This document shows, piece after piece, positions 20,776 through 28,682 of a stretch of 64,000 nt of DNA. Both the position numbers and the translations under genes were made by a program. The stretch is taken from the NCBI GenBank assembly GCA_031262985.1, contig JAISGQ010000018.1, positions 62,001-126,000 on the forward strand, in the 5' to 3' direction. The DNA is from Oscillospiraceae bacterium (GTDB lineage: Bacteria; Bacillota; Clostridia; Oscillospirales; Acutalibacteraceae). How positions within the stretch are numbered: position 1 is the stretch's first letter; each line of letters begins with the position of its first letter. Below the pieces are notes generated by a model. The model had not been told where the DNA came from, ran no database searches, and saw only the letters and a list, made by a program, of their open reading frames with translations.

Positions 20776-22131
20776 TTACTCGTCCTCCTCAAGCTTTATA
20801 ACCAAAACCCTCTCGGTAGTCTCTGAGATTTTCCTGCTCTCATCAGCTCCGAACCGTTCAATCCATACTATACCCTTTTCGTCCGATATAATAGCCATAT
20901 TGCCGCGTTTCTCCGGCTCAATACCGAACTCATTGAATAATTTCCGCACAGGCTTGCTCAGACCTCTGCTCACAGGGCGGAAGCTGTCCGCCTGCCTCCT
21001 GCCGCGAATACATGGATTGGCAGATATTGTATCATAATCTATCGCGTTTTTAAATAAAAATTTGTTAAATTTATATTTTTCTTCAAATTGCCGCAATGTT
21101 GTAAGCTCAAATCGCACCTCTCTGCCGTCAGGCAGTCGGGAGAACGGAATTTGCATATCGACGCACCATTCTGTAATAGCTTTACCTTTTCGCGAAAATT
21201 TAAACCGATTTTTGTATATTGACGCCGTAATTTCTTTTGATAGAGAAACAGCCCCTGCGCCTCTGTCTATTATTTCGAGAAGCAGTTCTAACCGTCTGAA
21301 ATCGCAGTCTATGCCGTAGCGGTCGCGGCATTCACCTATCAGTACCCGCTTTAAAATCGGCAGAGGCAGTGCTCTTAGCGAATCGAGCGAAAAGCAGTCG
21401 CCCTGCTTGTTATTCGCGGAAAACTCAGCCGCCGCGCTGCTCAGATACCTGTCGTCCTCCGATGCACACTCCGACAGACGCGACATGGACAGTTCGAGTA
21501 GTGGATTTATCTCCGTCAGCCTCGGAATAACGCCCAAACGAATTTTGTTGCGCGTATAGCCGTCGCTCAGGTTGCTCGAATCGGTGACAAAATCAAGTGA
21601 GTTTTCGCGGCAGTACTGCTCGACCTCCGCACGCGTTACAAATATGAGCGGACGGATTATGTCTCCTCTTACAGGGGGGATTCCCCTCAGCCCCGCCACC
21701 GAACAGCCGCGCGTCATGTTCAGGAGCATAGTCTCCGCGTTGTCCGACAGGGTGTGCGCCGTGGCAATCCTCCCGCCGAATTTCTCCCGAACCTCAGCGA
21801 GGAGGCGATACCGCTCCTCTCGTCCGCACTGCTCAGTGCCGATTTTTCGCTCCTTCGCAAGCTTTCCTATATCTACGCGGAATACGTCAATCGGTATACC
21901 CAAGCTCTCACAGAAGGAGCAGGAAAACCGACTGTCTCTCTCCGCCTCCTCGCCGCGAAGCATATGGTTGACATGAACGGCGCGAAGGCTTATGCCCAGC
22001 CGCTCGCGAAGAACGTTCAGCGCGTGGAGCAGGGACACGGAGTCCGCGCCTCCCGACAAGGCGACAATCACGCAGTCGCCGAGCTTCAGCATTTCGTACT
22101 TTTCGATTGCATTTACGACTTTAGTTATCAC
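20776..22131 (-). CDS. tilS: tRNA(Ile)-lysidine synthase
   Basis: Modifies C34 of the tRNA-Ile CAU anticodon to lysidine using ATP and lysine. It has 451 residues, with the PP-loop SGGADSVSLL near residues 26-35 and the family segment HTLSDNAETMLLNMTRG. C-terminal TilS domains follow, ending with the RRQADSFRPVSRGLSKPVRKLFNEFGIE-type region. Starts with GTG, with GGAGGAAAG upstream, and overlaps the dnaB 3' end by 11 bases. Confidence 0.95.
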   Translation of the reverse strand: MITKVVNAIEKYEMLKLGDCVIVALSGGADSVSLLHALNVLRERLGISLRAVHVNHMLRGEEAERDSRFSCSFCESLGIPIDVFRVDIGKLAKERKIGTEQCGREERYRLLAEVREKFGGRIATAHTLSDNAETMLLNMTRGCSVAGLRGIPPVRGDIIRPLIFVTRAEVEQYCRENSLDFVTDSSNLSDGYTRNKIRLGVIPRLTEINPLLELSMSRLSECASEDDRYLSSAAAEFSANNKQGDCFSLDSLRALPLPILKRVLIGECRDRYGIDCDFRRLELLLEIIDRGAGAVSLSKEITASIYKNRFKFSRKGKAITEWCVDMQIPFSRLPDGREVRFELTTLRQFEEKYKFNKFLFKNAIDYDTISANPCIRGRRQADSFRPVSRGLSKPVRKLFNEFGIEPEKRGNMAIISDEKGIVWIERFGADESRKISETTERVLVIKLEEDE

Positions 22132-23497
22132 CGTATCTTTCCTCCAGAGCGGTAAATCTGGTGGTTTCTCCCGACCAGTGGAGTGGGATTTCGTTTGTGT
22201 CGCCGTGCCTGTTCTTAGCTACAGAACAGATTGCTTTTGATTTATCTATATCCTCGGGCTTACCCTCTCCGTCGTCGCTATAGTAGCTGTCGCGGTAGAG
22301 GAAGAGGACTATATCGGCATCCTGCTCGATTGAGCCTGAATCCCTGAGGTCTGATAACTGCGGCTTGTGTCCGTGACGCTGCTCCGTGCTTCGGTTGAGC
22401 TGTGAGAGGCAGAGGACGGGGACATTCAGCTCCTTCGCCATAATTTTCAGTCCGCGCGTGATTTCGGAAACCTCCTGCACTCGGTTAACCGACTTGCCGC
22501 TCTGCATGAGCTGGAGGTAGTCTATCACTACAAGCCCTACATTGCCCAAGCGGCGGAGCTTTGCCTTCATTTCGGTAACTGTGATATTTCCCGTTTCATC
22601 GAGGTATATGGGAGCGTCGTTAAACACCTTAGCTGCGTTTATGAGGTCGTGCCACTCCTCCTGATTGAGTTTTCCTTCTCTGAGCTTGAAGCCGCCCACC
22701 CCCGATTCGGAGGAGAGCATTCTCAGGGCAAGCTGTTCTCTTGTCATCTCGAGAGAGAAGAAAGCTACCTTCCTCCCCGAATTGACGGCGACGTTTCTCG
22801 CTATGTTAAGGGCGAAGCTGGTCTTTCCCATACCGGGTCGTGCCGCGAGGAGAATCAAGTCGCTCTTGTTAAGCCCCGCGATTACGTTATCTAAGGTCTT
22901 TATTCCCGTAGAAACGCCGAGATGCTCGTCTCCGTTGCCGGAGCTAATCTCCATGAGCGTGTCAAAGGCGGTCATGAGAACCTCGCTTATTATTTTCAGC
23001 CCCTGCACATTCCTGTTGTCGGAGATTTCGTATATTCTCTGTTCCGCGCGGTCTATGACTGCACGCGGGTCGTTTGATTCGTCTGACGCGTCCTTTATTA
23101 TGTCGTAGGAAGCGAGTATGAGCGAACGCATTTCATACTTCTGCTTGATGATTTTCGCGTATGCCTCTACATTCGATATGTTCGGAGTGTTGTTGGTGAT
23201 TGCTATTATGTAGCGTTTCCCAGACTCCTCGGAGAAAACACCCACACTGGCAAGCTCGTTGATAACAGTGACTATATCTATCGGCTCGCCTACTCTGAAA
23301 AGCCTGAGTATAGCCGCAAATATCTCCCTGTGCTGTTCGTTGTAGAAATACTCGCCGCGAACAGCCTCCAGCAATTCGTTGAGGATATTCGGATTTACTA
23401 TTATCGAACCGAGTACCGCCTGCTCCGCCTCATTGCTGTACGGCAGGGAAAGCACGCCGAAGTCCCGTTCGGTCGGAAGATTACCGTTGTTATTCAA
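22121..23497 (-). CDS. dnaB: Replicative DNA helicase DnaB
   Basis: Hexameric 5'-3' helicase of the replication fork. The 458 residues include the N-terminal domain (SLPYSNEAEQAVLGSIIVN...), linker and RecA-like domain with Walker A ARPGMGKT and DYLQLM Walker B; the C-terminal KNRHGDTNEIPLHW is also standard. No intein is present. Initiates at TTG, with AAGGGTGAG upstream. Lies 55 bases after rplI. Confidence 0.97.
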   Translation of the reverse strand: MNNNGNLPTERDFGVLSLPYSNEAEQAVLGSIIVNPNILNELLEAVRGEYFYNEQHREIFAAILRLFRVGEPIDIVTVINELASVGVFSEESGKRYIIAITNNTPNISNVEAYAKIIKQKYEMRSLILASYDIIKDASDESNDPRAVIDRAEQRIYEISDNRNVQGLKIISEVLMTAFDTLMEISSGNGDEHLGVSTGIKTLDNVIAGLNKSDLILLAARPGMGKTSFALNIARNVAVNSGRKVAFFSLEMTREQLALRMLSSESGVGGFKLREGKLNQEEWHDLINAAKVFNDAPIYLDETGNITVTEMKAKLRRLGNVGLVVIDYLQLMQSGKSVNRVQEVSEITRGLKIMAKELNVPVLCLSQLNRSTEQRHGHKPQLSDLRDSGSIEQDADIVLFLYRDSYYSDDGEGKPEDIDKSKAICSVAKNRHGDTNEIPLHWSGETTRFTALEERYGDN

Positions 23498-23552
23498 GCC
23501 TCACTCACCCTTTGCTGCTCTTTTGCTGCGCAGATTTACTTCTGCTTCCGAT

Positions 23553-23999
23553 TTACTCTTCTCCCACCACGACAAAAACCTTTGCGGAAACTCCCGCGTA
23601 AATCTTAACCTCGCACTCGTATGTACCGAAGGTCTTTATGTCGCTTGATACTGTAATTTTCCTCTTGTCGAGGTCAACGCTGTACTTCTTGTTGATTGCC
23701 TCCGCTATTTCCTTCGAGGTGATAGAGCCGAACAGCTTGCCGTTCTGCCCCGCCTTCGCGGTGATTTTGATGGTTTTGCCGTCTAACTTCTCCTTGAGTT
23801 CGTCAGCCGCCTTCTTCTCCATGAGTAGGCGGTGCTGCTCCGCTCTGTCCTTATTGGCTATATCGTTGAGAGCCTGCGCGTTCGCCTCCGCCGCGAGCTT
23901 CCTCGGGAAGAGGTAGTTTCTCGCGTATCCGTCGGACACGTTGACAAGCTCCCCTTTTTTGCCTGTGCCTTTGATGTCCTCTTTTAACACTACTTTCAT
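23553..23999 (-). CDS. rplI: 50S ribosomal protein L9
   Basis: Large-subunit protein near the L1 stalk, 148 residues. The N-terminal rRNA-binding domain (MKVVLKEDIKGTGKKGELVNVSDGYARNYL) is typical, followed by the long connecting helix and C-terminal domain. It opens the rplI-dnaB-tilS-hpt-ftsH block. It is separated from gdpP by 227 bases that contain repeat copy A. Confidence 0.97.
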   Translation of the reverse strand: MKVVLKEDIKGTGKKGELVNVSDGYARNYLFPRKLAAEANAQALNDIANKDRAEQHRLLMEKKAADELKEKLDGKTIKITAKAGQNGKLFGSITSKEIAEAINKKYSVDLDKRKITVSSDIKTFGTYECEVKIYAGVSAKVFVVVGEE

Positions 24000-24090
24000 G
24001 TGATGTCATTCCTTTCAAAATATATTTGGGAATGGTCGTTTGCGCCTGTTTCCCTGCCGCGTCCTTCCCGTTCGCTGAAAATTATTCATA

Positions 24091-24222
24091 AAGTAGGTCG
24101 CAAGGCGACCTACACAGGGAACCCCCGACGAGGGTCCCTGCCCCTTCACTGCGTTTTTCTGACGATAAGGGGATTTTAAATTAACTTAGAAAACCTCACT
24201 TTGCCTCCTTGGCAACAAATTT
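24091..24222 (-). repeat. Multi-hairpin dispersed repeat, copy A (internally deleted)
   Basis: Reverse-orientation copy between gdpP and rplI. It keeps hairpin 7 (GTAGGTCGC/GCGACCTAC), hairpin 6 (AGGGAACCC/GGGTCCCT), the conserved single-strand motif CTGCGTTTTTCTGACG and the terminal CCTTGGCAACA. The section with hairpins 1-3 is replaced by about 30 bases that include TTAAATTAACTTAGAAAAC, matching one end of the element nested in copy C. Confidence 0.8.
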
Positions 24223-24226
24223 TAAT

Positions 24227-26221
24227 TTACTTATCCCCCGACACATTCAGCATCTCGTACACCGTGTCTATCGCCTCGCACAGCAGTGTCGCCGCCTGAT
24301 TGGCAGTCACGCCCGTGAGCTGTGCACCCGCCATTGTCCTGTGACCGCCGCCGCCCAACTGCTCCATGATAATCTGCACGTTAATCTTGCCGAACGAGCG
24401 GGAGGAGATGTTGATACAGCCGTCGGTCTCGAAAATCACAAACGATGCGCTTACGCCCTGAAGCGCGAGCATCTCGTCCGCCGCTTGAGAGGAGATTATC
24501 CTTATATCCTTAATATTCTTATCGGCAAATGCGATAGAACATTCGCGGTAGATTTTCGCCGTGCTGATTATCTGATTCTTGTCCGCGTAGTTTTCGAGAG
24601 AACCCGCGAACAGCATCTTCACGTCCACAGTGTCCGCGCCGCGCCGGCGAAGGAAGGTAGCCGCCTCGAAGGTACGCACTCCCGTTTTGAGTACAAAGCT
24701 CTTTGTGTCGAGCATAATTCCCGCAAGCAGTGCCTCCGCCTCCGCACTTTTTATCGCCTTTTCGTTGATATACTGCGCCAGCTCCGCGACCATCTCACTC
24801 GCGGAGGAGGCGAACGGCTCGTGGAAAAAGAAGGTTGCGTTTTCTATCTTATTGACCAGCAGGCGGTGGTGGTCTATCACAATGACATTCCTCGCCTTGC
24901 TGTAAAGCTCCTTGCTCTCGAGAAATTCGGTGGAGTGAGTGTCCACAACAATCAGTACGCTCGAATCGGTAATCTCACTTACAGCCTCCTGCGGGGAGAT
25001 AAATAAGCTCTCCGCCTCGCCCGAATGGTCTACATACGCATCTATAAGATTAACCGACAGAGTGGTTTTTATATCGACTACAACCCTCGCCTCGGTGTCG
25101 AGAGAAGCCGCCACACTCGCCATTCCTATAGCCGCGCCGATGGAGTCCAAATCGGAGAACCTGTGTCCCATTACAAAGCACTTATCCGCGCCCTGAATCA
25201 AATCGGACATACCCTGCGCCAGCATACGCGTCTTTACCTTGCTCTGCTTTTCGGAGGACTTGGCAAGTCCTCCGTAGAAGGAGTAGCCGTCGGCGTCCTT
25301 GATTGCCGCTTGGTCTCCTCCTCTGCCCAGTGCCATGTCGAGGGCGTATCTCGCCCACACCTCGCACTCGCTGATTGTCTTGCCGCCGCTTCCGACTCCT
25401 ATGGAGATGGTGACGCTCTGACCGCCTACGGTTATCTTCTTCATCTCGGAGAGAATGGAGAACTTATCCGCCTTAATCTTCGCCAAATCAGATTCGGTGA
25501 CGACAATGACGCTCTCCCCTCTCGCGTCGCTCCTGCATATGCCTGAGGTAGGCTCAATCCACGCGTTGAGCTTCTCGTTCATCTGCGAGATTATGCCGAT
25601 TTTTTCGTTCTCCCGCACACGAATGAGTTCATCCTCGTTGTCGAACATAACCAATATCACTACGGGAGAATTTTTTCGCGCCTTCTCCTTTATGCGGTGC
25701 AGTTCGGTCACGTCTCGCAGGAAAATCATGTACTGCTCCGAGGAATGATAGCTGTAGGAGACGGGGATTACCTCGTAAAACAGCTTTTCGAGGGAAACGG
25801 TGAACCGCACTCCCTCTTTTATATCCTCAAGGGAGATGTCCTTTATGAAGTCTGTGAGGTTTGAGTTATTCGCGTCTACGCTGTTTGTGATTTTCTCCCT
25901 GAACAGGCTGTTGTACCAGATTATGTCTCCCCTGCCGTCAATCGAAACCATCGGTACGGGAGTGATATTTACATTATCCGGCGCGTTCTTTCCGCCCAGT
26001 CCCAAACTTACCGCAAGCTTTGAGAGGTAGGAGGTGACCTCCTCCCTCATATAAAAAGCGAATAAGAATACCGCCGCCGCCGAAATACCGCATATCGGCA
26101 GTATCGACCAAAGCATAACGCTTCTGCTTTTTATAAATAGCACCGCCGCGGCTATCAGCACAAACGCCGCTATCACTGCGTAAACAAGCGGCATCACTAT
26201 ATTGCCTTTTTTTCTGTTCAC
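24227..26221 (-). CDS. gdpP: Cyclic-di-AMP phosphodiesterase GdpP (DHH family)
   Basis: Membrane phosphodiesterase that hydrolyses c-di-AMP. Two N-terminal membrane helices (about 10-50) are followed by a PAS-like domain, a degenerate GGDEF domain (no GGDEF motif; GRGGDQAAIK in its place) and a DHH/DHHA1 module. The module has GHRFSDLDS, VVDTHSTEF, VIDHHR and GGGHRTMAGAQL. I place the start at GTG 26221, with GAGGTG eight bases upstream, giving 664 residues; the track's GTG at 26230 is too close to that site. It is 51 bases downstream of rnj, as in many Clostridia. Confidence 0.94.
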   Translation of the reverse strand: MNRKKGNIVMPLVYAVIAAFVLIAAAVLFIKSRSVMLWSILPICGISAAAVFLFAFYMREEVTSYLSKLAVSLGLGGKNAPDNVNITPVPMVSIDGRGDIIWYNSLFREKITNSVDANNSNLTDFIKDISLEDIKEGVRFTVSLEKLFYEVIPVSYSYHSSEQYMIFLRDVTELHRIKEKARKNSPVVILVMFDNEDELIRVRENEKIGIISQMNEKLNAWIEPTSGICRSDARGESVIVVTESDLAKIKADKFSILSEMKKITVGGQSVTISIGVGSGGKTISECEVWARYALDMALGRGGDQAAIKDADGYSFYGGLAKSSEKQSKVKTRMLAQGMSDLIQGADKCFVMGHRFSDLDSIGAAIGMASVAASLDTEARVVVDIKTTLSVNLIDAYVDHSGEAESLFISPQEAVSEITDSSVLIVVDTHSTEFLESKELYSKARNVIVIDHHRLLVNKIENATFFFHEPFASSASEMVAELAQYINEKAIKSAEAEALLAGIMLDTKSFVLKTGVRTFEAATFLRRRGADTVDVKMLFAGSLENYADKNQIISTAKIYRECSIAFADKNIKDIRIISSQAADEMLALQGVSASFVIFETDGCINISSRSFGKINVQIIMEQLGGGGHRTMAGAQLTGVTANQAATLLCEAIDTVYEMLNVSGDK

Positions 26222-26272
26222 GAAAATCACACCTCTTTTGCCGTGCAGTTTTTAACCTATCGTGTGATAAGC

Positions 26273-28351
26273 CTACACATCCATTATTATCGGGAGTATC
26301 ATAGGACTGCGCCTTGTGCCTTCATAGATGAAGCGCGACAGCTCTTCTCTGATTCTGACCTTTGCGGCGTTCCTGTCCTTTATTCCTCTGTTGTTGCACT
26401 CGTCAATAACGCCGAGGACGATGCTCTTCGCCTTCTCCATAAGAGGCTCGGAGTCGCGGACATAAACAAATCCGCGCGACACTATGTCAGGTCCGGAGAC
26501 GATATATCCGTTCTCAGCGTCAAGTGACAACACCACAACCAGCAGTCCGTCCTCACCTAAGTGCTTCCTGTCGCGAAGGACTACGCTGCCTACATCTCCC
26601 ACGCCCAGTCCGTCTACGAGGACGCGTCCGGCAGTGACCTTATCCACGCGCTTTATCGAATTTTCGCTGATTTCCACGCTGTCGCCCAAATCGGCTATCA
26701 TAATGCGCTCGTCCGGTATTCCTATCATGGAGGCGAGAGCCGCGTGCTTTTTCAGGTGCTTCTGCTCTCCGTGGACGGGGATGAAGTGTTTCGGGTTAGT
26801 GAGAGCGAGTATTATCTTCAGCTCCTCCTGACAGGCGTGTCCGGAGACGTGTACATCGTACATCTTCTCGTACACTACCTCACAGCCGTGGCGGATAAGC
26901 TCGTTGATTACGTTGCCTACTGTCTTCTCATTTCCCGGAATGGGAGTGGCGGAGATTATGATGAGGTCATTCTTACCTACCTCCACCTGACGGTGGTCGG
27001 AGAACGCCATTCGTGTAAGCGCACTCATCGGTTCTCCCTGAGTGCCTGTAGTAACGAGAACTACCTGCTCCTTGGGGTACTTGTTTATCATGGAAAGATC
27101 AATGAGAACACTGGGAGGGATTTCGAGATAGCCCAGCTCCTGCGCTATATTGACGGCGTTTATCATGCTTCTTCCGCTCACGGCAACCTTCCGTCCGAAA
27201 TTGCTCGCGCAGTCGATAATCTGCTGTATTCTCTGCAAATTGGAGGCGAAGGTAGCTATTATAATCCGCTTATCCGATGCCGATGCGGATTTGAATATCG
27301 TGTTGAACGACTCGCCCACCTTACTCTCGCTCTGAGTGTAGCCCGCGCGTTCGGCGTTGGTCGAATCGGAGAGCAGACACAGCACTCCCTTTTTACCAAG
27401 CTCGGCGAATCTGCCGAGGTCGATAATTTCGCCGTAAACGGGTGTGGAGTCTATCTTGAAGTCGCCCGTCTGAACCACTACTCCTGCGGGAGATGTGATA
27501 GCGAGAGCCACCGCGTCGGGGATGGAGTGATTCACGCGGATAAACTCAACCGACATACAGCCTAAGGTTACCGTCTGCCCTGGCTTGACAACGGTCAGCT
27601 TGCACTGCCCCAAAATGCCGTGTTCCCTCAGCTTTCCTTCTACAAGCCCTAATGTCAGAGCCGTTCCGTAAAGCGGAATATTGCATTTTTTCAGAAGGTA
27701 CGGAAGCGAGCCGATGTGGTCCTCATGTCCGTGAGTAAGTACGATTCCTCTGATTTTATGCGCGTTTTTTTCTACATACGAAAAATCGGGGATAACCAAA
27801 TCTATTCCCAGCATTGAGTCGTCGGGAAAGGCAAGTCCGCAGTCTACAAGCAGCGCGTCCTCGCCGCACTCGTACATAGTGATGTTTTTGCCTATCTCGT
27901 TAAGTCCGCCGATAAATGTGATTTTAATCGGAGGCTTGTTTGATTTCTTCTGAGGGCTTCTTCCCTTAGGCGCGGCGGCAGAGGCGGCGGCGGCCGCTGT
28001 CTGGCTTTTCACGCTCCCCGCGTTCTGCATGAGAACGCTCTTGAAGATGCTTTTCTTTCCCGCATTCTGCACGTTCTTCTGCTTAGGCGCGTTCTGCTCG
28101 GCGGGCTTTACTCCTCCCTTTGGCTGGGAGGGCTGCTTTCTCGTTCGGTTTTGGGAGGACTGTCCGCGCGTTTTTTCCGCTCCCGCGCTCTTTTTTGCCT
28201 TTGCCTCCTCCTGTGCCGCCCCTCTCTTAGGGGAGGCAGGAGCCTTTGCCGCTCCCGCGCGAACCTCAATCATAGAATACCTGCCGATATTATCGGCGTC
28301 TTTGTTTTTACCTGTTTGATTTGCATTTGGCTTGTTATAGTTTACTGCCAC
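26273..28351 (-). CDS. rnj: Ribonuclease J with long N-terminal extension
   Basis: Metallo-beta-lactamase/beta-CASP ribonuclease acting as endonuclease and 5'-3' exonuclease in mRNA decay. The catalytic core starts near residue 142 (IKITFIGGLNEIGKN) with zinc motif THGHEDHIG, and the beta-CASP and C-terminal domains are complete. The unusual part is the first ~140 residues, a basic, low-complexity region rich in Ala, Lys, Gln and Pro that most RNase J proteins lack. Start GTG has GGAGG seven bases upstream and no in-frame stop separates extension and core, so the extension is probably real. Confidence 0.95.
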   Translation of the reverse strand: MAVNYNKPNANQTGKNKDADNIGRYSMIEVRAGAAKAPASPKRGAAQEEAKAKKSAGAEKTRGQSSQNRTRKQPSQPKGGVKPAEQNAPKQKNVQNAGKKSIFKSVLMQNAGSVKSQTAAAAASAAAPKGRSPQKKSNKPPIKITFIGGLNEIGKNITMYECGEDALLVDCGLAFPDDSMLGIDLVIPDFSYVEKNAHKIRGIVLTHGHEDHIGSLPYLLKKCNIPLYGTALTLGLVEGKLREHGILGQCKLTVVKPGQTVTLGCMSVEFIRVNHSIPDAVALAITSPAGVVVQTGDFKIDSTPVYGEIIDLGRFAELGKKGVLCLLSDSTNAERAGYTQSESKVGESFNTIFKSASASDKRIIIATFASNLQRIQQIIDCASNFGRKVAVSGRSMINAVNIAQELGYLEIPPSVLIDLSMINKYPKEQVVLVTTGTQGEPMSALTRMAFSDHRQVEVGKNDLIIISATPIPGNEKTVGNVINELIRHGCEVVYEKMYDVHVSGHACQEELKIILALTNPKHFIPVHGEQKHLKKHAALASMIGIPDERIMIADLGDSVEISENSIKRVDKVTAGRVLVDGLGVGDVGSVVLRDRKHLGEDGLLVVVLSLDAENGYIVSGPDIVSRGFVYVRDSEPLMEKAKSIVLGVIDECNNRGIKDRNAAKVRIREELSRFIYEGTRRSPMILPIIMDV

Positions 28352-28682
28352 AAAACAACCTCCATATTAATTTTTTAGACGGCGTGGGCATGAGCTGAAA
28401 TCCCATGTCCGCACTATCTGAAGTTTCAAGTGTAATTATCTGAAAATTAAGTCCTAAATTAATACTACATTAAGTCCTCAGTATAAGTCCTCAAGCAGTT
28501 ATGTACCCCCCCGCGTAGCCTGAAACTACCTCAAGACGGCACAAAACAATCCAAGCCCGCTTAGCGACGGTGCAAGCGGGCGGATAAAATTCGTTACTTC
28601 GTTACATAGTCTATTCTATATTAAAATTATTACTACATTACTGAAATATTATTCTCGCAAAACACTTTGTTATATTCTACCA
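28352..28682. other. 331-base intergenic region, rnj / nucleotidyltransferase gene
   Basis: AT-rich spacer. It holds three short direct repeats AAGTCCT (around 28449, 28472 and 28485) and the hairpin listed separately at 28555-28581. No start with a ribosome site, tRNA or known riboswitch was seen. The rnj promoter must lie here, but I could not pick -35/-10 boxes with confidence. Confidence 0.5.
28555..28581 (-). terminator. Probable terminator after the nucleotidyltransferase gene
   Basis: An 8 bp stem GCCCGCTT/AAGCGGGC with an 11-base loop, followed on the minus strand by TTGGATTGTTTTG. It lies about 100 bases beyond the stop at 28683. Confidence 0.5.

Noticed and set aside
24209-25006. 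265-residue plus-strand ORF opposite gdpP
   Set aside because: Lies wholly against the strongly supported gdpP frame, has no family resemblance, and low-complexity His/Arg-rich sequence typical of antisense reading.
26561-27565. 334-residue plus-strand ORF opposite rnj
   Set aside because: Antisense to the catalytic core of RNase J; open only because of codon bias in the true gene.
28449-28492. AAGTCCT direct repeats as an operator before rnj
   Set aside because: Spacing is irregular (23 and 13 bases) and no promoter could be placed relative to them; recorded only in the intergenic entry.
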